In this document: positions 30,567-39,959 of the stretch, piece after piece
How the letters are laid out: the number at the start of each line of letters is the position of its first letter
Numbering within the stretch: the first letter of the stretch is position 1
NCBI GenBank assembly: GCA_030432695.1
Contig: JAUILN010000016.1
Span: 1-64,000 of the forward strand
DNA length: 64,000 nt
Source: a bacterium
GTDB lineage: Bacteria > Planctomycetota > UBA1135 > UBA2386
Direction of reading: 5' to 3'
Translations under genes and position numbers: made by a program
The notes under the pieces: model-generated
Seen by the model: the letters and a program-made list of their open reading frames with translations, nothing else
Told to the model about the DNA's origin: nothing
The model's database searches: none

Positions 30567-30983
30567 TCACAACAGGAACCGCGAACGCAGCTCCGAAGTC
30601 GGCACCATGCAGGTGTCCGTCTTCCCGAACAGGCGGTAGCGGTTGCGCGCGACCAGGCGGTAGCACCAGTCGCGGAAGCCGCGCGGCAGGATCCGACCGA
30701 TCCGCCCCCACCGCCACGGCGCCCGCAGATGGCGCAGCATCTGCATCACCGCGTCGGAGTGCTGCCAGGCGACGCCGTCGGCGACGAAGACGATCGAATC
30801 GAGGCGCTCCGGGTCGATGCCGTGCACGCGCGCCAGTGCCGCGCCGGGCTCCGACTGCAACGCCGCGAAGCGCACCCTCGGCTCGCGGTCGCTCTCGTGG
30901 GCGAGCACGAAGCGCACCCAGCCGCCGCACAGACTGCAGACGCCGTCGAAGAGGATCGTCGGAGGATCGGTCGCGGGCTTCAT
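30567..30983 (-). CDS. DCC family thiol-disulfide oxidoreductase-like protein (DUF393)
   Basis: This 138-residue protein carries the family signature D13-G-V-C16-S-L-C19 near its N-terminus (ILFDGVCSLCGGWVRF), and downstream RFAALQSEPG and RYRLFGKTDTC. DUF393/DCC proteins (YuxK-like) are predicted thioredoxin-fold oxidoreductases, and the CxxC is intact. The ATG at 30983 gives the usual family length; a longer in-frame extension on this strand runs antisense to the next gene and is rejected. It is divergent from an HTTM-like membrane protein, and DCC domains are known to occur next to or fused with HTTM proteins. Confidence 0.82.
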   Translation of the reverse strand: MKPATDPPTILFDGVCSLCGGWVRFVLAHESDREPRVRFAALQSEPGAALARVHGIDPERLDSIVFVADGVAWQHSDAVMQMLRHLRAPWRWGRIGRILPRGFRDWCYRLVARNRYRLFGKTDTCMVPTSELRSRFLL

Positions 30984-31091
30984 CGCGGTACGACGGACTA
31001 CGGAGCGGTCGGGACAATCCTCGGTCAGCCGACTCCTTTCATCGGCTGCCGTGACCTCGATTTCGACCCCGCGCAGCGCTTCGATGCCCCG

Positions 31092-32810
31092 GTGGCCCTC
31101 GACCTCCTCGACGCCGCCGACCTCGCGCTGCTGCTCGCGGGCTACTGGCTGCTGGACCGCCTGACCCGCCGCGACGGCCTGCTCGATGGGCTCCGCGCCG
31201 TCGGCATCCGCTCGTTCCGGCTGCGCATCGGCCTCTGGTCGTTGGTCTGCGCCGCGCTCGCGCCGCTGTGGAGCTGGGCGATGCTGCCCGAGCACGACGC
31301 GGTGCGTCTGCTCGCCGCGGGCCTCACCGCGATGCTGAGCTGGCGCGCGACCACCGAAGACATCGATCCGGTGTTCGGCGACCAGCTCCGCGGCTACCGC
31401 CTGCTGCTGATCGCCGCAGCGGTGCTGGCGTGGTTCAGCCCGGCCGGACTGCTGCTGGCGGTGGTGCTGCTGTCGACGCCGTTCGGAGTCTGGGAGCACC
31501 ACGCGACCCTGCCGATGCGGGTCCTGCAGGCCACGGTCGCCTGGCTGGCCCTCGCCGCGCTCGCCAATCCGCTCGCCCCGACGACCGGGCTGTTCGTCGA
31601 CGCCACCGCGCTGGTGTTCCTGGTGCTGACGATCCAGATCTCGCACTACCTGATCACCGCGCTGGCGAAGATCTGGCTGGGGCCGAAGTGGTACTCGTGG
31701 GTCGTCGACAACCGGGTCCACCACCTCGCGGCAACCAGCTGGTCGTGGGGCTGGGCGCGCTTCGTGCCGTGGTCGAGCTGGCGCCACGTGATCGCCACGA
31801 CGCGCCGCGTCGAGCGGCCGATGCAGGCGTTCGCCTTCGCGGTCGAGCTGCTGGCCCCCTTTGCCCTGCTGCATCCGCTGGCCGGCTTCGCGTTCTGCCT
31901 CGGCTGGGCCGGCTTCCACGCCGGGGTGTTCGCGCTGTCGGGCCTGCTGTTCTGGGACTGGATCCTCACCGATCTGCTGGTCGCGCTGACGATCCTCTGG
32001 CTGCCGGCCTCGGTGACCACGCAGGCGTTCGGCTGGCTGCCCCTGCTGGTCTCGCTGGCGGTGCTGGTGGCCTTCCCGCTGCGCCACAAGCTGTGGAAGC
32101 CGATCCCGCTCGGCTGGTGGGACACGCCGTTCACCCAGCGCATGCACTGGCGGGTGGTCGGCGCGAGCGGCGCGATCTACGGGCTCTACAACGACTTCAT
32201 GTGCCCGCACGAGCGCCTCTACGGCAAGGTGCACGCGTCCTTCCTGGCGCCGCGCCGGGGGATCACCTACCACCTCGGCGAGGTGTGGAAGCGGGAGCTT
32301 CGCGACGCGATCCGCGACGCGGGTCCGGATCTCGCGCGGCTCGACACGGTACGCGACCGCTACGGCGTGGAGATCCGCGACCAGGAACTCGCCGACAACC
32401 ACGTCGCGTATCTGAAGCGCTTCTTCCACGCTCTGAACAGCGGCGCGCGCAAGCACGTGCTGCCGCGCTGGCTGCGTTGGCTGAAGGCGCCCGGCGACCA
32501 GGTGTTCTACTGGGGCGAGCTGCCGCGCTACCAGGGCCAGGAGCCGGTCACGCAGGTCCAGCTCCACTACCGCGAGGAGTACTTCGACGGCGAGCAACTC
32601 GTCCGCCTCTGCGACGAGCCGGTGCTGGACTTCGCGATCGACGCCGCCTGCGCCACGATCCCCTGCCGCCCCGAGCCCACCCCCCGCGAGATCGACGACC
32701 TGCTGCTGCGCCACGCCAACGGCAAGATCATCGACCTGCCGTCCTTCGGCTCAGGCTACGTCGACTGCGACGACGGCAAGGCCGGCGCGCGCCAGGCCAC
32801 CTCCTCCTGA
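31092..32810 (+). CDS. Multi-pass membrane protein, HTTM-like
   Basis: This protein of about 572 residues has some nine hydrophobic segments in its first 370 residues and a soluble C-terminal part of about 200. The layout and the GFHAGVFALSGLLFWDWILT helix recall HTTM proteins (vitamin-K-dependent carboxylase-like), and the DCC neighbour supports this, but confidence is moderate. VDNRVHHL with paired histidines between helices is notable. No ATG lies between the DCC start and the first helix, so a GTG at 31092 without a good ribosome-binding site is assumed; the true start may differ. A repeat element begins directly after the stop. Confidence 0.5.
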   Translation: MALDLLDAADLALLLAGYWLLDRLTRRDGLLDGLRAVGIRSFRLRIGLWSLVCAALAPLWSWAMLPEHDAVRLLAAGLTAMLSWRATTEDIDPVFGDQLRGYRLLLIAAAVLAWFSPAGLLLAVVLLSTPFGVWEHHATLPMRVLQATVAWLALAALANPLAPTTGLFVDATALVFLVLTIQISHYLITALAKIWLGPKWYSWVVDNRVHHLAATSWSWGWARFVPWSSWRHVIATTRRVERPMQAFAFAVELLAPFALLHPLAGFAFCLGWAGFHAGVFALSGLLFWDWILTDLLVALTILWLPASVTTQAFGWLPLLVSLAVLVAFPLRHKLWKPIPLGWWDTPFTQRMHWRVVGASGAIYGLYNDFMCPHERLYGKVHASFLAPRRGITYHLGEVWKRELRDAIRDAGPDLARLDTVRDRYGVEIRDQELADNHVAYLKRFFHALNSGARKHVLPRWLRWLKAPGDQVFYWGELPRYQGQEPVTQVQLHYREEYFDGEQLVRLCDEPVLDFAIDAACATIPCRPEPTPREIDDLLLRHANGKIIDLPSFGSGYVDCDDGKAGARQATSS

Positions 32811-32811
32811 C

Positions 32812-32862
32812 ATTTACAACCGGTGCCATTTACAACCGGTGCCAGGCACGAGTTGTAAAAGT
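32812..32862. repeat. GGTGCC-A-GGCAC palindromic repeat, with duplicated left arm
   Basis: A 16-bp unit ATTTACAACCGGTGCC is directly repeated (32812-32827 and 32828-32843). The second copy pairs imperfectly with GGCACGAGTTGTAAA after a one-base A loop, making a stem with two mismatches. It begins 2 bases after the HTTM-like stop and lies upstream of the dodecin gene. It belongs to the same family as 37235-37271. Confidence 0.85.
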
Positions 32863-32900
32863 TCCCATTGCCCGCCCGACGCCACGGCCGATGGAATCGC

Positions 32901-33110
32901 ATGTCCGACCACACCTACAAGAAGATCGAACTCACCGGCTCGTCGCCCGAAGGCATGCAGCAGGCCATCGAGAACGCCATCGCTCGCGCCGCCAAGACGG
33001 TCCGCAACATGCGCTGGTTCGAGGTCACCGAGACCCGCGGCCACATCGAGGACGGCAAGGTCGCGCACTGGCAGGTGACCCTGAAGATCGGCTTCACGAT
33101 GGACGACTGA
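32901..33110 (+). CDS. Dodecin
   Basis: This 69-residue protein matches the dodecin family from end to end: YKKIELTGSSPEGMQQAIEN, the helix AIARAAKTVRNMRW, then FEVTETRGHIEDGKVAHWQV ending in a final strand. Dodecins are small dodecameric flavin-binding storage or buffering proteins. The tryptophan in NMRWFEV is at the position that stacks on flavin in archaeal and bacterial dodecins. Starting at the ATG at 32901 gives typical family length. The TIM-barrel gene follows within 20 bases and may be co-transcribed. Confidence 0.9.
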   Translation: MSDHTYKKIELTGSSPEGMQQAIENAIARAAKTVRNMRWFEVTETRGHIEDGKVAHWQVTLKIGFTMDD

Positions 33111-33126
33111 CGGCGATGATGTGCGG

Positions 33127-34047
33127 ATGCTGCCGCTGACCCGCCGATCCTTCCTCGGCACCTCCGCCGCGCTCGCCGTCGCCCCGGCCATGGCGCGCGC
33201 TCTGCCGGGTCCCTGTCCCGCGCCGAAGGCCCCGAACTTCCGCTTCGGCCTCGTCACCTACCAATGGGGCCGCGACTGGGACCTCGACACCCTGCTCGCC
33301 AACTGCGAGGCCACCGGGGTCTTCGGCGTCGAACTCCGCACCGAGCACGCGCACGGCGTCGAGCCGTCGCTCGACGCGAAGCAGCGCGCCGCGGTGAAGG
33401 CCCGCTTCGCCGCGAGTCCGGTCACCTGCCTCGGCTACGGCTCCAACGAGCAGTTCCACGAAGCCGATCCCGCCCTGGTCGCGCAGGCGATCCGGAACAC
33501 CAAGGCGCTCGTCGACCTGAGCCGCGACATCGGCGGCAGCGGGGTGAAGGTCAAGCCCAATGGCTTTCCGCGCGACGTGCCGCGCGAGCGCACCATCGAG
33601 CAGATCGGCGCGGCGCTTCGCGAATGCGGTGTCTACGCCGCCGAGCAGGACCAGCAGATCCGCGTCGAGGTCCACGGCGCGGGCACCCAGGAGCTGCCCG
33701 TGATGCACGCGATCATGGCGGCCTGCGACCATCCGGCCGTGAAGGTGTGCTGGAACTCCAACCCGCAGGATCTCGACGGCGAAGGCCTCGCGCACAACTT
33801 CGAGCTGGTGCGCCCGTGGCTCGGCGACACCGTCCACGTCCGCGAACTCGACCGCGGCGAGTACCCCTACCGCGAACTCTTCGACCTGCTCGCGCACGCC
33901 GACTATTCCGGATGGATCTGCCTCGAAGCGCGGACCGAGCCCGACAACCGCGTCGCCGCGCTGCGCGAGCAACGGCAGGTGTTCTCCAACTTCCTGGCCG
34001 GCTCGCGGGCCCGCCTCGCGAACGGCACTACGCTCGACCGACGGTAG
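33127..34047 (+). CDS. Tat-exported sugar phosphate isomerase/epimerase-like TIM barrel
   Basis: This protein of about 306 residues has a twin-arginine signal (LTRRSFLGTSAALAV). The rest fits the xylose isomerase-like TIM barrel (AP endonuclease family 2). Metal-ligand-type acidic residues fall at strand ends: FGVELRTEHAHG, IRVEVHGAGTQ and GWICLEART. The pocket is likely to hold a divalent metal, and the substrate is probably a sugar, but neither can be named. Many planctomycete members are periplasmic and linked to sugar catabolism. A GTG two codons upstream (33121) is an equally possible start. Confidence 0.72.
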   Translation: MLPLTRRSFLGTSAALAVAPAMARALPGPCPAPKAPNFRFGLVTYQWGRDWDLDTLLANCEATGVFGVELRTEHAHGVEPSLDAKQRAAVKARFAASPVTCLGYGSNEQFHEADPALVAQAIRNTKALVDLSRDIGGSGVKVKPNGFPRDVPRERTIEQIGAALRECGVYAAEQDQQIRVEVHGAGTQELPVMHAIMAACDHPAVKVCWNSNPQDLDGEGLAHNFELVRPWLGDTVHVRELDRGEYPYRELFDLLAHADYSGWICLEARTEPDNRVAALREQRQVFSNFLAGSRARLANGTTLDRR

Positions 34048-34136
34048 ATCGATCATCCAGACGGCCGATCTCGGGAATCCGGTGCGGATCCAGGGAGCGC
34101 TGCGCTCGCTTGGGTTTCCCGATCGAGGAGACCCCC

Positions 34137-37100
34137 ATGAAGCGCACCCTGAACCAAGCCGTCCGATCGATTCTTGCCCCGCTCGCAGCGAGCCTCCTGG
34201 CGCCGCTCGGCGCGCAGAACCTCGTCCGGGAGATCCAGCCGCCACCCGGCCGCACGCTCGGCGGTCGACCGCAGGAGATCGTCGAACGCGCCGGCGTGTT
34301 CTACTTCCAGGCCACCGACGAACACGGCACGGAGCTGTGGCGGAGCGACGGGACGCCGTCGGGCACCCGCATGCTCGCCGACCTCGCGCCCGGCGACGAT
34401 TCTTCGACACCACGTGACCTCACCGTCGCCGCCGGCTTCGTGTTCTTCACCGCCGACGTGCCAGGACTCGGCCGCGAACTCTGCCGCACCGACGGGACGA
34501 GTGCCGGCACGATCGTCCTCGAGGACGCCCGCCCCGGCTCGACCTCCTCGTCACCCTCGAACCTGATCGCCTACCGCGGCGCGCTCTACTACAGCGCCAG
34601 CGAAACGGGGTTCGGCAACGAACTCCGGACCAGCGACGGCACACCGGCGGGCACCCGGCTGCTGGTCGACATCCGGTCTGGCCCGGCCGGCTCGTCGCCC
34701 GACGAGCTGGTGCTGTTCGGCAATCGGCTGCACTTCGTCGCCACCTCGTCGAGCAGCGGTCGCGAACTGTGGACGAGTGACGGCACCGTTGCCGGCACGC
34801 GCGAAGTCGTGTCGATCGCCCCGCAGGGCTCGCAGCCGCGCGACCTCACGCCGAGCGGCAACCGGCTGTTCTTCCAGGCCCAGCACCCGACCCAGGGCCT
34901 CGAGCTGTTCGTCACCGACGGCACCGCCGCCGGCACCCTGCGCCTCACCGACCTCGCGCCGGGCAGCGCCAACGCCGACATCCGCTCGCTCTGCGGCAGT
35001 GCCGGCCGGGCCTACTTCGTCGGGCGCGAGTCCGCGACCGGCCTCGAGCCCTACACCAGCGACGGCACCGTCGCCGGCACCTTCCGCCTCGGCGACCTCG
35101 CGCCCGGCACGGCCGACGCCGGCATCCGCGAGATGGCGAGCAGCGCCGGCAGGCTGCTGTTCAGCGCCGCCGACCCGACCACCGGCCGGGAGCCATGGTG
35201 GAGCGATGGCACCGCCGCGGGCACCCGGCGCATCGCCGACCTGTATCCAGGCTCACGCAACTCCGACCCGGACCAGCTCACCCCGCTGAGCAACGGCGAG
35301 TTCGTGTTCTCGGCGATCGACCCGAGCCGCGGCGACGAGCTGCGCCACCTGAACGCCAACGGCACGACGATCACCGCCCTGACCGACATCCACCCGGGAT
35401 CCGGCTCGGCGGGGCCTTCGAGCATCCTGGTCCGTCCGGGCGGCGGCTTCGCGTTCGCGGCGACCGACGGCAACAGCGGTGACTCGCTCTGGCTGCTCGA
35501 TGCGGCCGGCAACGTGACCCGCGCCGCCGACTTCCGCATCGACTCCGGCGACAGCGAGCCGAGCGACTTCTTCGACCTCGGCGGGCGGGCACTGTTCCTC
35601 GCCGACGATGGCATCCACGGAACCGAGTGGTGGACGAGCGACGGCACCGGTCCCGGCACGTCGCTGGTCGCGGACCTCTATCCGGGGCGCCCGTCGCCAC
35701 GCATCGAAGGCGCCGTGCGTTTCGGCGACTCGGTCTGGTTCGCAGCGACCGACCGAAACCAGGGACGTGAGCTGCAGCGAACCGACGGCACCGCCTCGGG
35801 GACTGGACTCGCGATCGACCTCGCCCCTGGCGCGCCCGACTCCGACCCCGAGGACCTCGCGCCGTTCGAAGGCCGGCTGCTGTTCTTCTCCGCCGACCTC
35901 GGCTCCGCAGGACGCGAACCGTACGTGACCGACGGGACCTCCAGCGGCACGACGCCACTCGGCGACCTGAACCCCGGCGCGGCGTCGTCCACCCCGCAGC
36001 AGTTCACGCCCGCCGGTGACCGCATGGTGTTCAGCGCCGACGACGGTTCCAGCGGCCGGGAACTCTGGTCGACCGACGGCAGTCCCGCGAACACCCGCCG
36101 GATCGCCGACCTCGACCCGGGAGCCACCGGCTCCGCTCCCGACGACTTCGTGGCCTTCGCCGGCCGCGCCTTCTTCAGCGCCGACGACGGCAGCACCGGC
36201 CGCGAACCGTGGAGCACGGATGGAACCACCGCAGGCACCGCCCCGCTCCTCGACCTCGACCCCGGCGCGGGTGGCTCCGACCCTGAAGCGTTCACCGCGA
36301 CCGACGACCTGCTGTTCTTCACCGCCGCGGTCGTGGGTCGCGGCCGCGAGCTGTACGCCACCGACGGCACCGCCGCCGGAACCGTGTTCTGCGGCGACCT
36401 GACGCCGGGCGGCTCCAACACCAGCTTCAGCGACCTGGTCGGCCTTTCGGACCGGCTGCTGTTCGTCGCCGACGACGGGATGCACGGCGCCGAACTCTGG
36501 AGCAGCGACGGCACGCCGAACGGCACCGTGCTGGTCACAGACCTCCTGCCCGGCCCGCGGAGCGCCGTGCTCCCTGGCAGCCTCGCCCGCCTCGGCGTCG
36601 ACGACCGGGTGTTCTTCGCCGCCAGTGACGGCGTCGACGGCCTGCAGATCTGGACCTCCGACGGCACCGCGGCCGGCACCAGCCAGGTCGGACGGATCGG
36701 CGCCGACCCCGGCGTCGGCGCCGCCATCCTCCGGGACTTCAGCACGATCGGCGACCAGGTGTTCTTCGCCGCCGACGACGGCACGACCGGCAGCGAACTC
36801 TGGCGCTTCTCGCCGCTCGCCCAGGGCCTCGCGGTGGCGCGGGTCTACGGCCTGGGCTGCACGGGCACCGGCGGCGTGGCCCCGGGGATCCGCGCCCGCG
36901 GGCTGCCACGCTTCGGCAACAGCACCTTCGCGGTCGAACTGGTCCGCGCCCGCGCCACCACCGTCTGCGCCCTCGACTTCGCGTTCGCCCCCGCCGACCT
37001 TCCGCTCGGTTCCTGCCGTCTGCTGCTCGCGCCGCCGATCAGCGCGTCGATCACCGTGCAGACCGACGCCAGCGGGCGAGCCTCGATCCCTCTGCCGGTC

Positions 37101-37223
37101 CCCAACACCCCGTCCGCCAGCGGCGCGCAGGTCTACCTGCAGTGGGTCGTCCTGGATCCGCAGGGCTCGCTGTTCGGCCAGGCGACGCTGAGCGACGCGC
37201 TGCAGGTGGTGCTGGGTCGCTGA
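34137..37223 (+). CDS. Secreted ELWxxDGTxxGT repeat protein, copy 3
   Basis: This 1,028-residue exported protein is related to those at 6140 and 9279. The signal peptide ends LLAPLGAQ. It also has about 18 repeats with the last degenerate (ELWRFSP), and unit 17 starts QIW as in the other copies. Here units 8 and 9 are degenerate (RHLNANGTT, LLDAAGNVT), a pattern different from copies 1 and 2, so this copy split earlier. The C-terminal domain has GLGCTGTG, GSCRLLLAPP and LSDALQVVLG. GAGGAG lies upstream of the ATG. Structure is probably one or more beta-propellers; function is unknown. Confidence 0.8.
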   Translation: MKRTLNQAVRSILAPLAASLLAPLGAQNLVREIQPPPGRTLGGRPQEIVERAGVFYFQATDEHGTELWRSDGTPSGTRMLADLAPGDDSSTPRDLTVAAGFVFFTADVPGLGRELCRTDGTSAGTIVLEDARPGSTSSSPSNLIAYRGALYYSASETGFGNELRTSDGTPAGTRLLVDIRSGPAGSSPDELVLFGNRLHFVATSSSSGRELWTSDGTVAGTREVVSIAPQGSQPRDLTPSGNRLFFQAQHPTQGLELFVTDGTAAGTLRLTDLAPGSANADIRSLCGSAGRAYFVGRESATGLEPYTSDGTVAGTFRLGDLAPGTADAGIREMASSAGRLLFSAADPTTGREPWWSDGTAAGTRRIADLYPGSRNSDPDQLTPLSNGEFVFSAIDPSRGDELRHLNANGTTITALTDIHPGSGSAGPSSILVRPGGGFAFAATDGNSGDSLWLLDAAGNVTRAADFRIDSGDSEPSDFFDLGGRALFLADDGIHGTEWWTSDGTGPGTSLVADLYPGRPSPRIEGAVRFGDSVWFAATDRNQGRELQRTDGTASGTGLAIDLAPGAPDSDPEDLAPFEGRLLFFSADLGSAGREPYVTDGTSSGTTPLGDLNPGAASSTPQQFTPAGDRMVFSADDGSSGRELWSTDGSPANTRRIADLDPGATGSAPDDFVAFAGRAFFSADDGSTGREPWSTDGTTAGTAPLLDLDPGAGGSDPEAFTATDDLLFFTAAVVGRGRELYATDGTAAGTVFCGDLTPGGSNTSFSDLVGLSDRLLFVADDGMHGAELWSSDGTPNGTVLVTDLLPGPRSAVLPGSLARLGVDDRVFFAASDGVDGLQIWTSDGTAAGTSQVGRIGADPGVGAAILRDFSTIGDQVFFAADDGTTGSELWRFSPLAQGLAVARVYGLGCTGTGGVAPGIRARGLPRFGNSTFAVELVRARATTVCALDFAFAPADLPLGSCRLLLAPPISASITVQTDASGRASIPLPVPNTPSASGAQVYLQWVVLDPQGSLFGQATLSDALQVVLGR

Positions 37224-37234
37224 CGCGCAGCCAG

Positions 37235-37271
37235 ACTTTTACAACCGGTGCCAGGCACCGGTTGTAAAAGT
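37235..37271. repeat. Perfect 37-base palindromic GGTGCC-A-GGCACC repeat
   Basis: ACTTTTACAACCGGTGCC (37235-37252) and its exact reverse complement (37254-37271) are separated by a single A. It starts 11 bases after the stop of the repeat protein and ends 9 bases before the ATG of the hydrolase gene. It could act as a terminator for the first gene or fold over the second gene's leader. Confidence 0.9.
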
Positions 37272-37280
37272 TGGCCCACG

Positions 37281-39959
37281 ATGCGCGCTCCGCTTGCCCT
37301 GCTTCTCGGCCTTCTGCCGCTCCCGCTGGCCGCCCAGAACGTCGAGTCCATCACCTACCGCACGGTCGACGAACACGCGCTGCAGCTCCACGTGCATCGG
37401 GTCGCGGCGCCTTCGGCACCCGCGATCGTGTTCTTCTTCGGCGGCGGTTGGGTCGGCGGATCCCCCGCCCAGTTCGAACCCCAGGCCGCCCACCTCGCCG
37501 CGCGCGGCATGGTGGCGATCCGCGCCGAGTACCGGGTCCGGAACCGCCACCGCACCACGCCCCGCGACGCGGTCGCCGACGCCCAGGCCGCGGTCTCCTG
37601 GATCGTCGAACACGCCGCAGAACTCGGCATCGACCCGACGCGCCTGGTCAGCGCCGGCGGCTCGGCGGGGGGCCACCTCGCGGCCTGCACCGGCCTGACC
37701 CCGTGGCTCGACGACGCCCTCCCCGAGCACCGCCCCACCGCGCTCGCGCTGTTCAACCCGGTGATCGACACCGGCCCCGAGGGCTACGGCCACGACCGCT
37801 GCGGCGCCGACTGGCAGACGATCTCCCCCGTCGACCACGTGACCGCCAGCTCGCCCCCGACCTGGATCGCGCACGGCACGGGCGACACCACGGTCCGCTT
37901 CGACAACGTCGAGCGCTTCCGCCGCACGATGGCCGCGGCCGACCGCCGGTGCGAACTGGTCGCCTGGCCCGGCGCCGCCCACGGCTTCTTCAATCCCGGC
38001 CGCGGCGACGGCACCGCGTTCGGCGCGACCACCCGCTCGCTGGAGCGCTTCCTGCACTCCCTCGGCTACCTCGACGGCCCGCCGACCTTCGCATCCGAAG
38101 GCACCACGACCTGGCACGGCTACGAGCGGACCGACACCAGGATCGAGGTCGACGGCTCCGGTCCGCGCACGCTGACCGTGGTCCGCCCCGACCTCCCCAC
38201 TCCCGACCGTCGCTGGATCTGGCGCGCCCGCTTCTTCGGCCACCAGCCCGCGGCAGACCTCGAGCTGCTGCGCCGCGGCTGGCACGTCGTCTACTGCGAC
38301 GTCGCCGACCTCTACGGCAACGACACCGCGCTCGCGCTGTGGGACGCCGCCTACGAGAGACTCCGCGAGACGCACGGTCTGCACCCTGAGACAGTGCTCG
38401 AAGGCATGAGTCGTGGCGGCCTGCCGATCTTCCGCTGGGCGGCGCGCCATCCCGAGCGCGTCGCTGGCATCTACGGCGACGCACCGGTCTGCGACATCCG
38501 CAGTTGGCCGGGTGGCAAAGGTGCAGGCAAGGGTCACGAGCCATCGTGGCAGACCTGCCTCGCCGCGCACGGTCTCGACGAGACCAGCGCCGCGACCTGG
38601 ACCGGCAGTCCGCTCGAGGTGCTCGCACCGCTCGCCGCAGCCGCGGTCCCGATCCTCCTGGTCGCCGGCGACAGCGACGACGTGGTGCCCTACGCCGAGA
38701 ACGGCGCGCTGCTCGCCGCGCGCTACCGCGAGCTCGGCGGCGATGTCTGCGAACTCGTGAAGCCCGGCGTCGCCCACCACCCCCACGCCCTGCCCGATCC
38801 GACCCCGATCGTCGACTTCGCCCGCCGCGCCTACGAGGGCCTGCGCTTCGGCCACCTGCGCAGCGGACTCGCACTCAGCCACGCCCGCTTCGCCGCCGGC
38901 ACGACCGCGCGCGTCGCCTTCCTCGGTGGATCGATCACCCACAACCCGGGCTGGCGCGAACTGGTCGGCGCCTCGCTGCAGCAGCGCTTCCCGGAAGTCA
39001 CCTTCGAGTTCGTCAACGCCGGCATCCCGTCGTTCGGCTCCACGCCGGGCGCGTTCCGCTGGCGGCAAGATGCTTGCAGCCACCGCCCCGTCGACCTCTT
39101 GTTCGTCGAAGCCGCGGTCAACGACTCCACCAACGGCCGCACGCCCACCGAGATGGTCCGCGGCCTCGAAGGCATCGTCCGCGGCGTGCGCCGCGAATCG
39201 CCGAGCACCGACATCGTGCTGCTGCACTTCGTCGACCCCGGCAAGATCGCGCAGCTCGAGCGCGGCGAAGTGCCCGCGGTGCTCGCCGCCCACGAAGCCG
39301 TCGCCGAGCGCTACGACTGCCCGAGCCTCGACCTCGCCGCCGAGGTCACGTTCCGGATCCAGGCCGGCGAGTTCACCTGGCAGGACGACTTCAAGAACCT
39401 GCATCCCTCGCCGTTCGGTCAGCGGCTCTACGCAGCGGCGATCGACCGCCTGTTCGACCGCGCCTTCCTCGACGCGCGGGCGGTGCCCGAGCCCGCACCG
39501 CACGAGCTGCCGAGCCCGCTCGATCCGGCCTGCTACCAGTACGGCCGGATGCTCGGACCGAACTCCGCGACCGATCTCGACGGCTTCGAGCTGGTCGCAT
39601 CGTGGCGACCGGAAGACGGCAGGGGCACGCGCGCGGGCTTCGTCGACGTGCCGGTGCTGGTCGCGACCGAGCCCGGCGCGAGTTGCACGCTGCGCTTCGA
39701 GGGCACCGGCTGCGGCGTGTTGGTCAACGCCGGGCCCGACGCGGGCGTCCTCGAGTGGTCGCTCGACGACGCCGCGTGGCAGCGCGTCGACCTGTTCACC
39801 CGCTGGAGCGGCGGCCTGCACCTGCCGTGGAGCCACGTGCTGGCTGCCGGTCTCGCGGATGGCTCGCACACGCTGCGGTTGCGTGTCGCGGAGCGGAGGG
39901 AGGGCCACGGCGGCACCGCAGTGCGGATCGCGCGCTTCCTGGTCAACGCGCCAGACTGA
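37281..39959 (+). CDS. Three-module secreted hydrolase (two alpha/beta hydrolases plus SGNH)
   Basis: This 892-residue exported protein has a signal peptide ending PLPLAAQ. Module 1 (about 20-260) is an alpha/beta hydrolase of esterase/lipase type with oxyanion FFFGGGWVGG and nucleophile S128 in GGSAGG. Module 2 (about 270-530) is a second alpha/beta hydrolase with S377 in GMSRGG and a GDSDDVVPY acid region. Module 3 (about 540-730) is SGNH/GDSL-type with S551 in FLGGSITHN and H708 in NLHPSPFG. A beta-rich tail follows. The combination suggests removal of several ester groups from a polysaccharide, but substrates are unknown. The usual SGNH D-x-x-H acid is not evident at the expected place. 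Its last 17 bases overlap the convergent RDD gene. Confidence 0.78.
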   Translation: MRAPLALLLGLLPLPLAAQNVESITYRTVDEHALQLHVHRVAAPSAPAIVFFFGGGWVGGSPAQFEPQAAHLAARGMVAIRAEYRVRNRHRTTPRDAVADAQAAVSWIVEHAAELGIDPTRLVSAGGSAGGHLAACTGLTPWLDDALPEHRPTALALFNPVIDTGPEGYGHDRCGADWQTISPVDHVTASSPPTWIAHGTGDTTVRFDNVERFRRTMAAADRRCELVAWPGAAHGFFNPGRGDGTAFGATTRSLERFLHSLGYLDGPPTFASEGTTTWHGYERTDTRIEVDGSGPRTLTVVRPDLPTPDRRWIWRARFFGHQPAADLELLRRGWHVVYCDVADLYGNDTALALWDAAYERLRETHGLHPETVLEGMSRGGLPIFRWAARHPERVAGIYGDAPVCDIRSWPGGKGAGKGHEPSWQTCLAAHGLDETSAATWTGSPLEVLAPLAAAAVPILLVAGDSDDVVPYAENGALLAARYRELGGDVCELVKPGVAHHPHALPDPTPIVDFARRAYEGLRFGHLRSGLALSHARFAAGTTARVAFLGGSITHNPGWRELVGASLQQRFPEVTFEFVNAGIPSFGSTPGAFRWRQDACSHRPVDLLFVEAAVNDSTNGRTPTEMVRGLEGIVRGVRRESPSTDIVLLHFVDPGKIAQLERGEVPAVLAAHEAVAERYDCPSLDLAAEVTFRIQAGEFTWQDDFKNLHPSPFGQRLYAAAIDRLFDRAFLDARAVPEPAPHELPSPLDPACYQYGRMLGPNSATDLDGFELVASWRPEDGRGTRAGFVDVPVLVATEPGASCTLRFEGTGCGVLVNAGPDAGVLEWSLDDAAWQRVDLFTRWSGGLHLPWSHVLAAGLADGSHTLRLRVAERREGHGGTAVRIARFLVNAPD

